Assembly (NCBI RefSeq): GCF_001183545.1 | Contig: NZ_KQ236688.1 | Location: 1,207,149 to 1,271,148, forward strand | Source: Cellvibrio sp. pealriver | Lineage (GTDB): Bacteria > Pseudomonadota > Gammaproteobacteria > Pseudomonadales > Cellvibrionaceae | Length of the DNA: 64,000 nt | Direction: 5' to 3' | Part shown: piece after piece, positions 36,564 to 45,169 of the stretch | Numbering within the stretch: the stretch's first letter is position 1 | How the letters are laid out: each line of letters opens with the position of its first letter | Translations under genes and position numbers: made by a program | The notes under the pieces: model-generated | Databases searched by the model: none | Seen by the model: the letters and a program-made list of their open reading frames with translations, nothing else | What the model was told of the DNA's origin: nothing

Positions 36564-38283
36564 TAATGGCAAAACGAAGGTCGTCTTTCTCTGGCATATG
36601 CATCAACCAGATTATCGCGATATTGTGACAGGGGAATATTATTTTCCATGGACGTATCTTCACGCTATTAAAGATTATGTCGATATGGCAGCGCATATTG
36701 AGGCGCAGCCAGCAGTAAAAGCCGTTGTCAATTTTGCTCCTATATTATTGGAGCAGCTGGATGATTACGCGCAGCAAATTGCAGCGCATTTGGCCGGCAA
36801 AGGAAAAATTAAGGATGCTGTTTTGGCATCCTTAACTGACTCGGTATTGCCCGAACCGGGAACCATGGCGTTTGTTGATTTGGCAAATAAATACTTACGT
36901 GCAAATCGCCAACGAATGATTGAACGTTTTCCCGCCTATCTTGAATTAGCCAATATTGTTGATCTATTCAAAGAAAAAGCATTCGTCAGTCGCTATCTCA
37001 ATGAGCAATTTCTGATTGATTTGTGCGTGTGGTATCACTTGAGTTGGATTGCAGAAATTCCGCGCCGTAATGATGCCCGAATACAGGCACTGCAAAATAA
37101 AGAACGTAATTTCACCATGGATGATCGCCGCGAATTATTGGGCATTATTGGTGAGCTCGTTGCCTCCATTGGCCCGCGCTATCGCAAATTGGCAGAAGCT
37201 GGACAAATTGAGTTATGCATGAGTCCTTATGCGCACCCGATTGTTCCGTTACTTATTGATTTGAATAGCGCGAAAGAAGCTATGCCTGATGTCACTTTGC
37301 CGAATGCCAGTTTTTATCCTGATGGTCGCAATCGCGCCAAATGGCATTTACACGAGGGCATCAAAACATTTGAACAATATTTTGGTAAACGCCCCCGCGG
37401 CTGCTGGGCATCGGAAGGCTCACTAAGTGATGAGACACTTAAATTATTAAAAGAAGCTAAATTCGATTGGGCAGCAACAGGAGATTCCGTACTGCATAAT
37501 AGTTTACGTGCTCCCGAGAATCAGGAAATTGCACAGAATATCAAAAGTACTAATCAATCTTTACATAGTGCGTATGAATTCGCACAAGTAAAATTGAATA
37601 CGTTTTTCCGCGATGATGGTTTGTCTGATCTGATTGGTTTCAAATACGCAACATGGCATTCCGATGATGCCGTGGGGGATTTACTTAATCATATGGTGAA
37701 TATCGCCACCGCCAGTGGCGATACAAAAAATACCGTCATATCCGTGATTATGGATGGAGAAAATGCATGGGAATATTTCCCTGAAAATGCCTATCACTTT
37801 TTACATACGCTTTATCAGCGCTTAACAGATCATCCGCAACTTGAACTGACAACCTACAGTGAATTTCTCGATCAACATCATCCAAAACCGATTGCCATGC
37901 CTCATCTTGTTGCTGGTAGCTGGGTTTACGGGACATTCTCAACCTGGATTGGCGACAAAGATAAAAATCGTGGTTGGGATATGTTGTGCGATGCAAAACA
38001 ACAAGTGGATCGCGCATTAAGCAAACGTAGCTTCACTGCTACGCAATTGGCACAAATTGAAAAACAATTGGCGCTTTGTGAGGGGTCGGATTGGTTTTGG
38101 TGGTTTGGCGATTACAATCCGGCACAAAGTGTCAGCGATTTTGAATATTTATTTCGCCGACATCTCATCAATTTATATTCTTTGATCGAGCAACCAGCAC
38201 CCGATTATTTGCATCAAATTATTAGCGTGGGTGGAGGTGATCCAGCCACAGGCGGAGTCATGCGCCAAGGCCATGCCAATTAA
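36556..38283 (+). CDS. GH57 alpha-glucan hydrolase or transferase
   Basis: A 575-residue cytoplasmic protein of glycoside hydrolase family 57, with no signal peptide. Conserved regions are visible: HMHQPDYRD at the start, the nucleophile Glu in [13 protein letters not shown], the acid/base region [13 protein letters not shown] and the last region DGENAWEYF. These resemble the amylopullulanase/alpha-amylase branch. It probably trims or rearranges glycogen chains. It overlaps the end of glgC: ATG 36556 has AGGA ten bases upstream and overlaps by eight bases, while ATG 36547 is an alternative adding three residues. The exact activity (hydrolase, branching or transferase) cannot be told from sequence alone. 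Confidence 0.88.
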   Translation: MANNGKTKVVFLWHMHQPDYRDIVTGEYYFPWTYLHAIKDYVDMAAHIEAQPAVKAVVNFAPILLEQLDDYAQQIAAHLAGKGKIKDAVLASLTDSVLPEPGTMAFVDLANKYLRANRQRMIERFPAYLELANIVDLFKEKAFVSRYLNEQFLIDLCVWYHLSWIAEIPRRNDARIQALQNKERNFTMDDRRELLGIIGELVASIGPRYRKLAEAGQIELCMSPYAHPIVPLLIDLNSAKEAMPDVTLPNASFYPDGRNRAKWHLHEGIKTFEQYFGKRPRGCWASEGSLSDETLKLLKEAKFDWAATGDSVLHNSLRAPENQEIAQNIKSTNQSLHSAYEFAQVKLNTFFRDDGLSDLIGFKYATWHSDDAVGDLLNHMVNIATASGDTKNTVISVIMDGENAWEYFPENAYHFLHTLYQRLTDHPQLELTTYSEFLDQHHPKPIAMPHLVAGSWVYGTFSTWIGDKDKNRGWDMLCDAKQQVDRALSKRSFTATQLAQIEKQLALCEGSDWFWWFGDYNPAQSVSDFEYLFRRHLINLYSLIEQPAPDYLHQIISVGGGDPATGGVMRQGHAN

Positions 38284-38351
38284 TTTATCTATATTATGGT
38301 TGATGCAAATTTACGTTGCGATTAGTCGTATTTAAAAAGGGAAGGGTGCGG

Positions 38352-39866
38352 ATGGCAGTCAAATCACCATTATTTCAACAGCGACGGGCAGGGGTCTTGT
38401 TGCATCCAACTTCACTGCCTTGCTCTGAATCCTATTTACACGGAAATCATCAAAAAGCATTCGGCACTTTGGGAAAAGACGCCTATTATTTTATTGATCT
38501 GATTGCTGAAGCCGGGCTGACTATTTGGCAAATGCTCCCAACCGGACCAACCCAAGCGGATATGTCACCATATCAATCAATTTCCGCTCATGCAGGCAAT
38601 CCTGATCTGATTAGTTTGGATTGGTTGTTGGAAAAAGGGTGGATAAAAACGACGGATGTGCAACAGGTTGGTGAGCATGGGCTGAGCCATGCACGACAAC
38701 AGGGCGCTTTTTCTTTTTATCAGTTTTTGAAAACACAGGATGGATTATCAACACGTCACATCTTTGAGAATTTTTGTTCACAACAACAATATTGGTTAGA
38801 TGATTTCGCACTATTTTGCGCGTTGCGTCATGAGTTTAATGGCGGGTCATGGATAACGTGGCCAGAAAATATTCGCTTACGAAACGCAGATGCATTAACG
38901 AAAGCTCGCACAGATCTTAAAGCAAAAATTGATGTCATTGTATTTGAGCAATTTTGTTTTTTTAGCCAATGGAATGCATTGAAAAATTACGCCAACCAAA
39001 AAGGCGTTTATCTGTTTGGCGATATTCCTATTTTTGTGGGACACGATAGCGCTGACGTATGGGCACAGCCGCATTATTTTCAGTTAGACGAGCAGGGCAA
39101 TCCACTCACTGTTGCAGGTGTACCACCAGATTATTTTTCTGAAACTGGCCAGCATTGGGGAAATCCTCATTATGACTGGGCCGCAATGAAAGCCGATGGT
39201 TTCCAATGGTGGCTGGCAAGACTGCGTACGCAATTACATTTATTTGATTTGATCAGGATTGATCATTTCAGAGGGTTTGAGGCGTATTGGGAAATTCCCG
39301 GCAACACTCATGATGCGCGCACCGGTAAATGGGTCAAAGCGCCCGGCGAATCTTTTTTAACAGCGTGTTTCGATGCTTATCCAGAGTTGCCGTTAGTAGC
39401 AGAAAACTTGGGTGTTATTACGGAAGAAGTTGAACAACTGAGAAATCAGTTCCAACTGCCAGGAATGTTGGTGCTTCAATTTGCATTTGATGGCAATACC
39501 AATAATCCCCATTTACCGCATAACCACACAACGAATGATGTTATTTATTCAGGAACTCATGATAACGATACAACTCTGGGTTGGTATGCGACCTTGGCAG
39601 AAAAAGATCGCGCGCAATTGCAGGCATATTGTTTTAACTCGCACGATGCCATGCCTTGGCTGTTAATTGAGCTGGCTTTGTCGTCCGTGGGACGCATGGC
39701 AATTATTCCCATGCAAGATTTTTTGGAGCTGGATGGAGGGCACAGGATGAATATGCCCGGAACAACGGATAAAAATTGGGTGTGGACGTTTTCGTGGGAT
39801 CAGGTTGAGCCCACATTAGCTGAACGTATTCGGCAGCTGTTAAGAACCTATCATCGCTTGTGCTAG
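38352..39866 (+). CDS. malQ: 4-alpha-glucanotransferase (amylomaltase)
   Basis: A 504-residue GH77 enzyme that disproportionates maltooligosaccharides in the cytoplasm. Family motifs are GVLLHPTSLP, GDIPIFVGHDSADVW, the nucleophile Asp in RIDHFRGFEAYW, the acid/base Glu in VAENLGVITEEV and GTHDNDTT. It is the short bacterial form without the N-terminal extension of E. coli MalQ (694 residues). The start is ATG 38352 after an AAGGGAAGGG stretch; the longer frame from 38316 is unlikely. It lies 68 bases downstream of the GH57 gene and continues the rightward glycogen run. Confidence 0.95.
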   Translation: MAVKSPLFQQRRAGVLLHPTSLPCSESYLHGNHQKAFGTLGKDAYYFIDLIAEAGLTIWQMLPTGPTQADMSPYQSISAHAGNPDLISLDWLLEKGWIKTTDVQQVGEHGLSHARQQGAFSFYQFLKTQDGLSTRHIFENFCSQQQYWLDDFALFCALRHEFNGGSWITWPENIRLRNADALTKARTDLKAKIDVIVFEQFCFFSQWNALKNYANQKGVYLFGDIPIFVGHDSADVWAQPHYFQLDEQGNPLTVAGVPPDYFSETGQHWGNPHYDWAAMKADGFQWWLARLRTQLHLFDLIRIDHFRGFEAYWEIPGNTHDARTGKWVKAPGESFLTACFDAYPELPLVAENLGVITEEVEQLRNQFQLPGMLVLQFAFDGNTNNPHLPHNHTTNDVIYSGTHDNDTTLGWYATLAEKDRAQLQAYCFNSHDAMPWLLIELALSSVGRMAIIPMQDFLELDGGHRMNMPGTTDKNWVWTFSWDQVEPTLAERIRQLLRTYHRLC

Positions 39867-39924
39867 TTGCGCTGTAAGCCAGGCAGATAGAACATTAATC
39901 ACTCAACGATTACAGGAACGACTT

Positions 39925-40287
39925 ATGGAACATAGATGCAGCGCACGCTATGCAGCGGATATTAAAATCCTGATTTATCGGTACGATGTTCCCGTCGCTA
40001 TAGGCCGTATCAAAAACGGTACACGCTATGGTCTTTTTATCGAGTCAGATTTAACACCTGTACAGCCGTTGCAACAGCTGGGAATCGAAATACTGGTAAC
40101 TCGCGCAGCACAGAAATTGCAGCGCTATCGTTTTGATTCCATTGTTATACATACAACATCCCACGGATTTGGTGTTGAGCTTGATGCACTCAGTGAAGAA
40201 GCGGGAAATCAATTAACGGAAATGCTGCGTGCATCGCCAGAAACACCACAAGAAAGTGAATTGTTTGATATGGTTGCCAATGCCTGA
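39925..40287 (+). CDS. PilZ-type c-di-GMP-binding protein
   Basis: A 120-residue, single-domain protein. The N-terminus HRCSARYAA fits the PilZ RxxxR motif, and KNGTRYGLFIES fits the (D/N)x(S/T)xxG motif, with Thr instead of the usual Ser. Beta strands and a C-terminal helix follow as expected for PilZ. These two motifs form the c-di-GMP site. It lies 58 bases after malQ and about 200 bases before the phosphorylase-kinase-like gene on the same strand, so it may pass the c-di-GMP level to a glycogen enzyme; this is inference from position. Confidence 0.7.
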   Translation: MEHRCSARYAADIKILIYRYDVPVAIGRIKNGTRYGLFIESDLTPVQPLQQLGIEILVTRAAQKLQRYRFDSIVIHTTSHGFGVELDALSEEAGNQLTEMLRASPETPQESELFDMVANA

Positions 40288-40303
40288 TGATGTGATCTCA
40301 GGC
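40282..40303 (+). terminator. Hairpin at the end of the PilZ gene
   Basis: GCCTGA (40282-40287) and TCAGGC (40298-40303) form a stem that includes the stop codon, followed by a weak TTGGTTT tract. It may be a modest terminator. Confidence 0.35.
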
Positions 40304-40339
40304 TTGGTTTAAAAACGCATCAGGTGAATTTCAAGGGGC

Positions 40340-40415
40340 AAACACGAAGGGTTGATTTTTATATAATTGCGCATAATGTATATTATGTTAAATTGGATAT
40401 TATATAAATATCAAA
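40340..40415 (+). promoter_or_regulatory. AT-rich probable promoter region with interrupted palindrome
   Basis: The 201-base gap before the phosphorylase-kinase-like gene contains an AT-rich core with several TATAAT-like hexamers (for example 40362-40367) and a 16-base interrupted palindrome, CATAAT (40372-40377), four bases, then ATTATG (40382-40387). I cannot pick a single -35/-10 pair with confidence. Confidence 0.35.
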
Positions 40416-40488
40416 GAGTTAACCCATCTTTAGCGTTTGCTCCTTTCTTTCTTCCTGTCATATAAGTTCTTTTGATGGCAATTGCTCT

Positions 40489-43400
40489 ATGAAGCATAAA
40501 CAACTGTTAGAGCGTGTGTACGCTGAAGTCGAAACAGTCATTCTCAGTAAACAGCACCCGGTTACCGGGCTGCTTCCTGCCAGTACCGCTATTAATAATC
40601 ACGGCGATTACACCGATGCATGGGTGCGCGATAACGTCTACTCGATCATCTGTGTATGGACATTGTCCATGGCGTGCAGGCACCAAGGTGAAGACCATAA
40701 GTGTGACCAGCTTGAACAAGCCACCATTAAACTGATGCGTGGCTTGTTGCAGTCGATGATGCGCCAGGCGCAAAAAGTCGAGAAGTTCAAACACTCGCTG
40801 GATAATGGTGATGCGCTCCATGCGAAATACGATACTGCTACCGGTTTGCCCGTCGTTGCTGATGATGCCTGGGGGCATTTGCAGATTGATGCGACTTCGC
40901 TGTTTTTGTTGATGCTGGCACAAATGAGCGCCTCTGGGTTGCGTATTGTTTGTACGCACGATGAGGTCGATTTCATCCAAAATCTGGTTTACTACATCGC
41001 CAGCGCTTATCGCACACCTGACTATGGGATTTGGGAGCGAGGCAATAAAGTCAATAATGGCAAGACAGAAATTAATGCCAGTTCAGTGGGCATGGCTAAA
41101 GCGGCTTTGCAGGCACTGGACGGATTTAATTTATTCGGAAAACATGGTGACAAAAGGGCAACTATTCATGTAATTGCTGATGCAATTTCACTCGCCAGAA
41201 CCACCCTCGCCTCACTTTTACCGCGTGAGTCTTTGTCTAAGGAAACAGACAGCGCGTTGTTAAGTATTATTGGCTTTCCTGCATTTGCTGTCGGAAAAGA
41301 AACGCTTGCAACACAAACTCGCGATTCTGTTTTGACCAAGTTGGGCGGCAACTATGGCTGTAAACGTTTTTTATGGGATGGCCACCAAACTGTACTGGAA
41401 GAAAGCTCGCGCATTTATTATGAACATGATGAGCTGGGAAATTTTGCGAATGTAGAATCTGAATGGCCACTGTTTTTTACTTATCTGTATATCACCGCTT
41501 TATTTGATGGTAGCGAAGCAACTGCAAAACATTATCGCAAAAAGTTGGAATCGCTCATGGTTCACGTGGATGGCATAGGTTTGTTGCCAGAGCTTTATTA
41601 TTTGCCATTAGAAAATGTAGAAGCCGAAAAAAAGAATCCTCGATCTCAAACACGCGTACCCAATGAAAATATTCCGCTAGTGTGGGCTCAAAGTTTATAT
41701 TTGACTGGATTGATGTTAGACGAAGGCTTGGTGAGCACTGATGATCTTGATCCACTCAAAATGCGCAGGCGCTCTACCCGTTTTATTAAATCCAATATTG
41801 CCTTGGTGGTGCTGGCGGAGAATGATGCTATTAAACAGCATCTTGCTAAATACGGTGTTATTGCAGAAAGCCTGCAAGATATAAAGCCTATGGGTGTGAT
41901 ATCGGCCTCCAGCTTAATGGAAGCCTATGCCCATATTGGTGAAAATAAAGCGTTGGGTTTGAGTGGTCGGCCGCGGCGCCGGGTGCAAAGTTTGGCCACA
42001 TCGCAAACTTATGAAATCAACAACAAAATTTATTTAAGCTTATCCTGGCTGCAAAGCGAACGAGAAGATTATCGCCGCTATGATGCGCAATGGGTTATTG
42101 AAAGCTTATCGCAAGAAATCCATTTTATTTATAAAAACTGGCTCAGTTCTGAAGTTGCCGTGTTCACATTAATGATGGATCATCGCCTGTACAAAGTGCC
42201 TAATGCAGAATTATTGTTTGAAGCTTTGCGTGCGTATCAATTGCGCACCGAGTATGAATACGTTGGCTATGCTTCAGCTAACCTTGCATATCGCGCGTCG
42301 CGCGTGAATAGTTTATCTATCCCCTATTTTCATATTTCATCGCTCAACAACCAGCTGCAAGCAATTGTGGCTGCAGACGATGCATTGCAACCAGACCAAT
42401 TGGAGCCAGTGGCAGCTTCATTGCTAGAGCATTTTTACACTGAAAGTGACATTATTACTTATAGAAAATTTTCGCTTTATGTAAAAAATCATAAGCTCTC
42501 GGACAATATTGGGATTAACGGCGCAGAAATTACGGTAAAAGATCTCATTCGCGATATTTTTTATCGCTCACAAAAAGTTAATTATTGGTTACTCGCCCGC
42601 TTCTGTTTTTCGCAGTTGAATTATACGTTAACTGATTTGTCAGATAGCCTGACCTTACTGGCTGCGCGCAACTTGACTATCACTGTGGGCGATAACAATC
42701 ATACAGAAATTAAAGTTGATCAATCATTTTCCAATGCCACTTATTTTGAAAGTGTGCGGCAATTGTTTCCCGATTTATTAGAGCGCACGCTGGTTCAGGA
42801 ATTAATTTCAGCAATAGGTTCACTGATTCGTTCCGAGCCAAATTTGTTTGATGGATTGCACTCTGTTCAATTGCGCAACTTTATGCTCCTGTGCGCGATG
42901 GATAAAGGTGATGCAGAAGACGTCAGTATGCTTGAGTGGTTGGGTTTGCAGTCTCCTGCCAAACTGTATAAGAAAATTCGTGCAATCCTGACATCACGCA
43001 AAAAAGTCTTTTCCCAAGGAATTAATCATGTAACACCCTATAAAATTCATCACAATGAAAATTTCGATGATGAAAACCCGGTACTCTCAGATGCAATGGA
43101 TACCGACTGGCTTGAGTGGCGTACAGCACGAGGTTTAATTACCCATTTCGATGCTAACTTCCTGAAAGATATTTGGCATAGCTTAATGTTTGCCGAGACA
43201 CTGGTATTTAGTAATACATCCGGTGGAAGCTTTAATCTGGACTGCAAAACCATTCGTCAATCTATGACTCCGGGTGAAGAAAGCTTTGCGCACTTGATCG
43301 ACCAGCTGACTCACAGGCTCTATCCTGCCTATTACAAAAGCGCTGTTGTAGAAGCACTCTATGCATACACACAGTTCTGCATTAACAACCCGCAAATGCG

Positions 43401-43587
43401 ATTCCAAAAACCATTGGTGTTCCGTGATGTACTTGAGCGCGCCGCAGTCCGCTATATGCAAGAGCGCAAAGCCCAAATGAATAGCTTGGGTATAGAAACG
43501 GATTTGACGGTTTTTATGCAGCAATCGCCGCATATAGTGAACCTGTATGTCACACTGATTTACGCAGAAATTACCCAACCTTACTGA
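40489..43587 (+). CDS. Phosphorylase kinase alpha/beta-subunit-like protein (GH15-related)
   Basis: A 1032-residue cytoplasmic protein. Its N-terminal 400 residues closely follow animal phosphorylase kinase alpha/beta subunits, including NPVTGLLPAS-like HPVTGLLPAS, DAWVRDNVYSI, KLMRGLLQSM, WGHLQIDATSLFLLMLAQM, DYGIWERG and INASSVGMAKAALQAL. This part is a GH15-like alpha/alpha barrel. Similarity continues through PLVWAQSLYLTGLM, LSGRPRRRV and a long helical C-terminal half. In animals these subunits regulate the kinase gamma subunit; no protein kinase is encoded nearby, nor is glycogen phosphorylase in this window. There is no C-terminal CAAX prenylation box. Position at the end of the glycogen run supports a role in glycogen metabolism, either as a regulator or a glucan-binding protein or hydrolase. 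Confidence 0.88.
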   Translation: MKHKQLLERVYAEVETVILSKQHPVTGLLPASTAINNHGDYTDAWVRDNVYSIICVWTLSMACRHQGEDHKCDQLEQATIKLMRGLLQSMMRQAQKVEKFKHSLDNGDALHAKYDTATGLPVVADDAWGHLQIDATSLFLLMLAQMSASGLRIVCTHDEVDFIQNLVYYIASAYRTPDYGIWERGNKVNNGKTEINASSVGMAKAALQALDGFNLFGKHGDKRATIHVIADAISLARTTLASLLPRESLSKETDSALLSIIGFPAFAVGKETLATQTRDSVLTKLGGNYGCKRFLWDGHQTVLEESSRIYYEHDELGNFANVESEWPLFFTYLYITALFDGSEATAKHYRKKLESLMVHVDGIGLLPELYYLPLENVEAEKKNPRSQTRVPNENIPLVWAQSLYLTGLMLDEGLVSTDDLDPLKMRRRSTRFIKSNIALVVLAENDAIKQHLAKYGVIAESLQDIKPMGVISASSLMEAYAHIGENKALGLSGRPRRRVQSLATSQTYEINNKIYLSLSWLQSEREDYRRYDAQWVIESLSQEIHFIYKNWLSSEVAVFTLMMDHRLYKVPNAELLFEALRAYQLRTEYEYVGYASANLAYRASRVNSLSIPYFHISSLNNQLQAIVAADDALQPDQLEPVAASLLEHFYTESDIITYRKFSLYVKNHKLSDNIGINGAEITVKDLIRDIFYRSQKVNYWLLARFCFSQLNYTLTDLSDSLTLLAARNLTITVGDNNHTEIKVDQSFSNATYFESVRQLFPDLLERTLVQELISAIGSLIRSEPNLFDGLHSVQLRNFMLLCAMDKGDAEDVSMLEWLGLQSPAKLYKKIRAILTSRKKVFSQGINHVTPYKIHHNENFDDENPVLSDAMDTDWLEWRTARGLITHFDANFLKDIWHSLMFAETLVFSNTSGGSFNLDCKTIRQSMTPGEESFAHLIDQLTHRLYPAYYKSAVVEALYAYTQFCINNPQMRFQKPLVFRDVLERAAVRYMQERKAQMNSLGIETDLTVFMQQSPHIVNLYVTLIYAEITQPY

Positions 43588-43595
43588 TGTCTCGC

Positions 43596-43623
43596 CCCCA
43601 CAAACAACTGTTTGTGGGGTTTT
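43596..43623 (+). terminator. Rho-independent terminator ending the glycogen run
   Basis: CCCCACAAAC (43596-43605) and GTTTGTGGGG (43610-43619) form a perfect 10-base-pair stem with a four-base loop, followed by four T. Confidence 0.88.
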
Positions 43624-43717
43624 ACGAAATATATACCGCTTCCCCATAGGCTCTCCCTACCCTTAGGTTTAAAATGCGCTACATTCATTGGGTGTCATTT
43701 GGCTTAAGTTGGATATT

Positions 43718-45169
43718 ATGAAATTATTGGGGCCTACGCTGCTGATTCTGGGCGCAATCCTGAACATTCTTGCGTTATTTATGCTGGTGCCGCTAGCGTT
43801 ATCCATTACTTATAACAGTGATAATCAGCTTGCATTTTTTTCCTCGGCAACACTGACCAGTCTTGTGGGTATCGTATTTCTCCTGATTGGAAAAAAATCC
43901 CGCTTGGATTTCATGCAGCCCCGACAGGTGTTTTTAATTACCACTGCTGCATGGACTGGTGTCTCTCTTTTCAGTGCTCTCCCCTTTATTTTGATTGATC
44001 ATCCACTCAGTATTGCCGATGCCGTATTTGAGGCTGTATCAGGTGTAACCTCGACGGGCTCGTCAGTTATGGCAGGGCTGGATTCGCTGCCTAAAGATAT
44101 TTTGCTCTGGCGATCTATGCTCAACTGGATTGGAGGGGTTGGTATTATCGGAATGGCGATCGCCGTATTGCCGTTCTTGCGGGTGGGCGGCATGCGTCTA
44201 TTTAAAACAGAATCTTCGGATTGGTCTGATAAAGCAATGCCTCGTGCACAAAGCCTGATGGCAATGATTATCTATTGTTATATTTTGCTCTCAGTAATTT
44301 GTTGTCTGGCATTTTGGTTGGCAGGCATGGATTTTTTCAATGCAATTAACCATGCAATGACAACCGTTTCGACAGGTGGATTCTCCACCTCAGACAGCTC
44401 ATTTGCCCAGTTTGATAGTTTGCTGATTCACTGGATTGCTATTGTTTTTATGCTGGCCGGTGCATTTCCATTTGTGCTGTTCGTGCGGTTATTGGTGAAT
44501 AAAAAATGGGTGATTTTTAGCGATACCCAAGTGCGTGGATTACTGTGGGCAGTGGCTATCACAACAGCTGTTCTGACCATACAACTCATCGTCACTGATC
44601 AGATGGCGCCCTTCCGTGCATTGACAATGGCATGCTTTAATTTGGTCTCTGTGATTACAACAACCGGTTTCGCATCGGGGGATTATCAACTCTGGGGGCC
44701 TCTGGCCTTGGTGATTTTTTTCTTTGCAACGTTTATTGGTGGTTGTTCGGGGTCTACTACCGGAGGGATCAAAGTATTCCGTCTGCAGATTTTTGCAGGC
44801 TTGGTGAAAGAACAAATAATGACGGCAATTCATCCTCGCGCAATTATCAGCCGCCGCTATAACAACCGTTTAATCAGCTCTGAAATTATTGCTTCTTCTA
44901 TCTCATATATGTTTTTGATGACCGCATGCTTGGTCGTCATCGCCGTCATACTCGCGCTAACCGGGTTGGATTTGGTCACGAGCTTTACCGGTTCTGCAAC
45001 AGCGCTGATGAACGTAGGCCCTGGGTTAGGCCCGATTATTGGCCCTGCCGGCAATTTCTCCAGTTTAAGTGATACCGCAAAATGGGCGCTCTCCGCAGGA
45101 ATGTTATTGGGGCGACTGGAATTTTTGACCATTCTTGTATTGTTTACTCCTGCATTTTGGCGAGCATAA
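43718..45169 (+). CDS. trkH: Potassium uptake protein TrkH
   Basis: A 483-residue inner-membrane channel subunit, the same length as E. coli TrkH. Four pore loops with selectivity-filter glycines are visible: SGVTSTGSSV, TTVSTGGFSTSD, VSVITTTGFASGD and ATALMNVGPGLG. TrkH conducts K+ and is normally gated by the cytoplasmic nucleotide-binding ring TrkA, which is not encoded here. The start is ATG 43718 (MKLLGPTLL). Its stop overlaps the start of the sensor kinase gene by one base (TAATG), so the channel and the two-component pair are translationally coupled. Confidence 0.93.
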   Translation: MKLLGPTLLILGAILNILALFMLVPLALSITYNSDNQLAFFSSATLTSLVGIVFLLIGKKSRLDFMQPRQVFLITTAAWTGVSLFSALPFILIDHPLSIADAVFEAVSGVTSTGSSVMAGLDSLPKDILLWRSMLNWIGGVGIIGMAIAVLPFLRVGGMRLFKTESSDWSDKAMPRAQSLMAMIIYCYILLSVICCLAFWLAGMDFFNAINHAMTTVSTGGFSTSDSSFAQFDSLLIHWIAIVFMLAGAFPFVLFVRLLVNKKWVIFSDTQVRGLLWAVAITTAVLTIQLIVTDQMAPFRALTMACFNLVSVITTTGFASGDYQLWGPLALVIFFFATFIGGCSGSTTGGIKVFRLQIFAGLVKEQIMTAIHPRAIISRRYNNRLISSEIIASSISYMFLMTACLVVIAVILALTGLDLVTSFTGSATALMNVGPGLGPIIGPAGNFSSLSDTAKWALSAGMLLGRLEFLTILVLFTPAFWRA

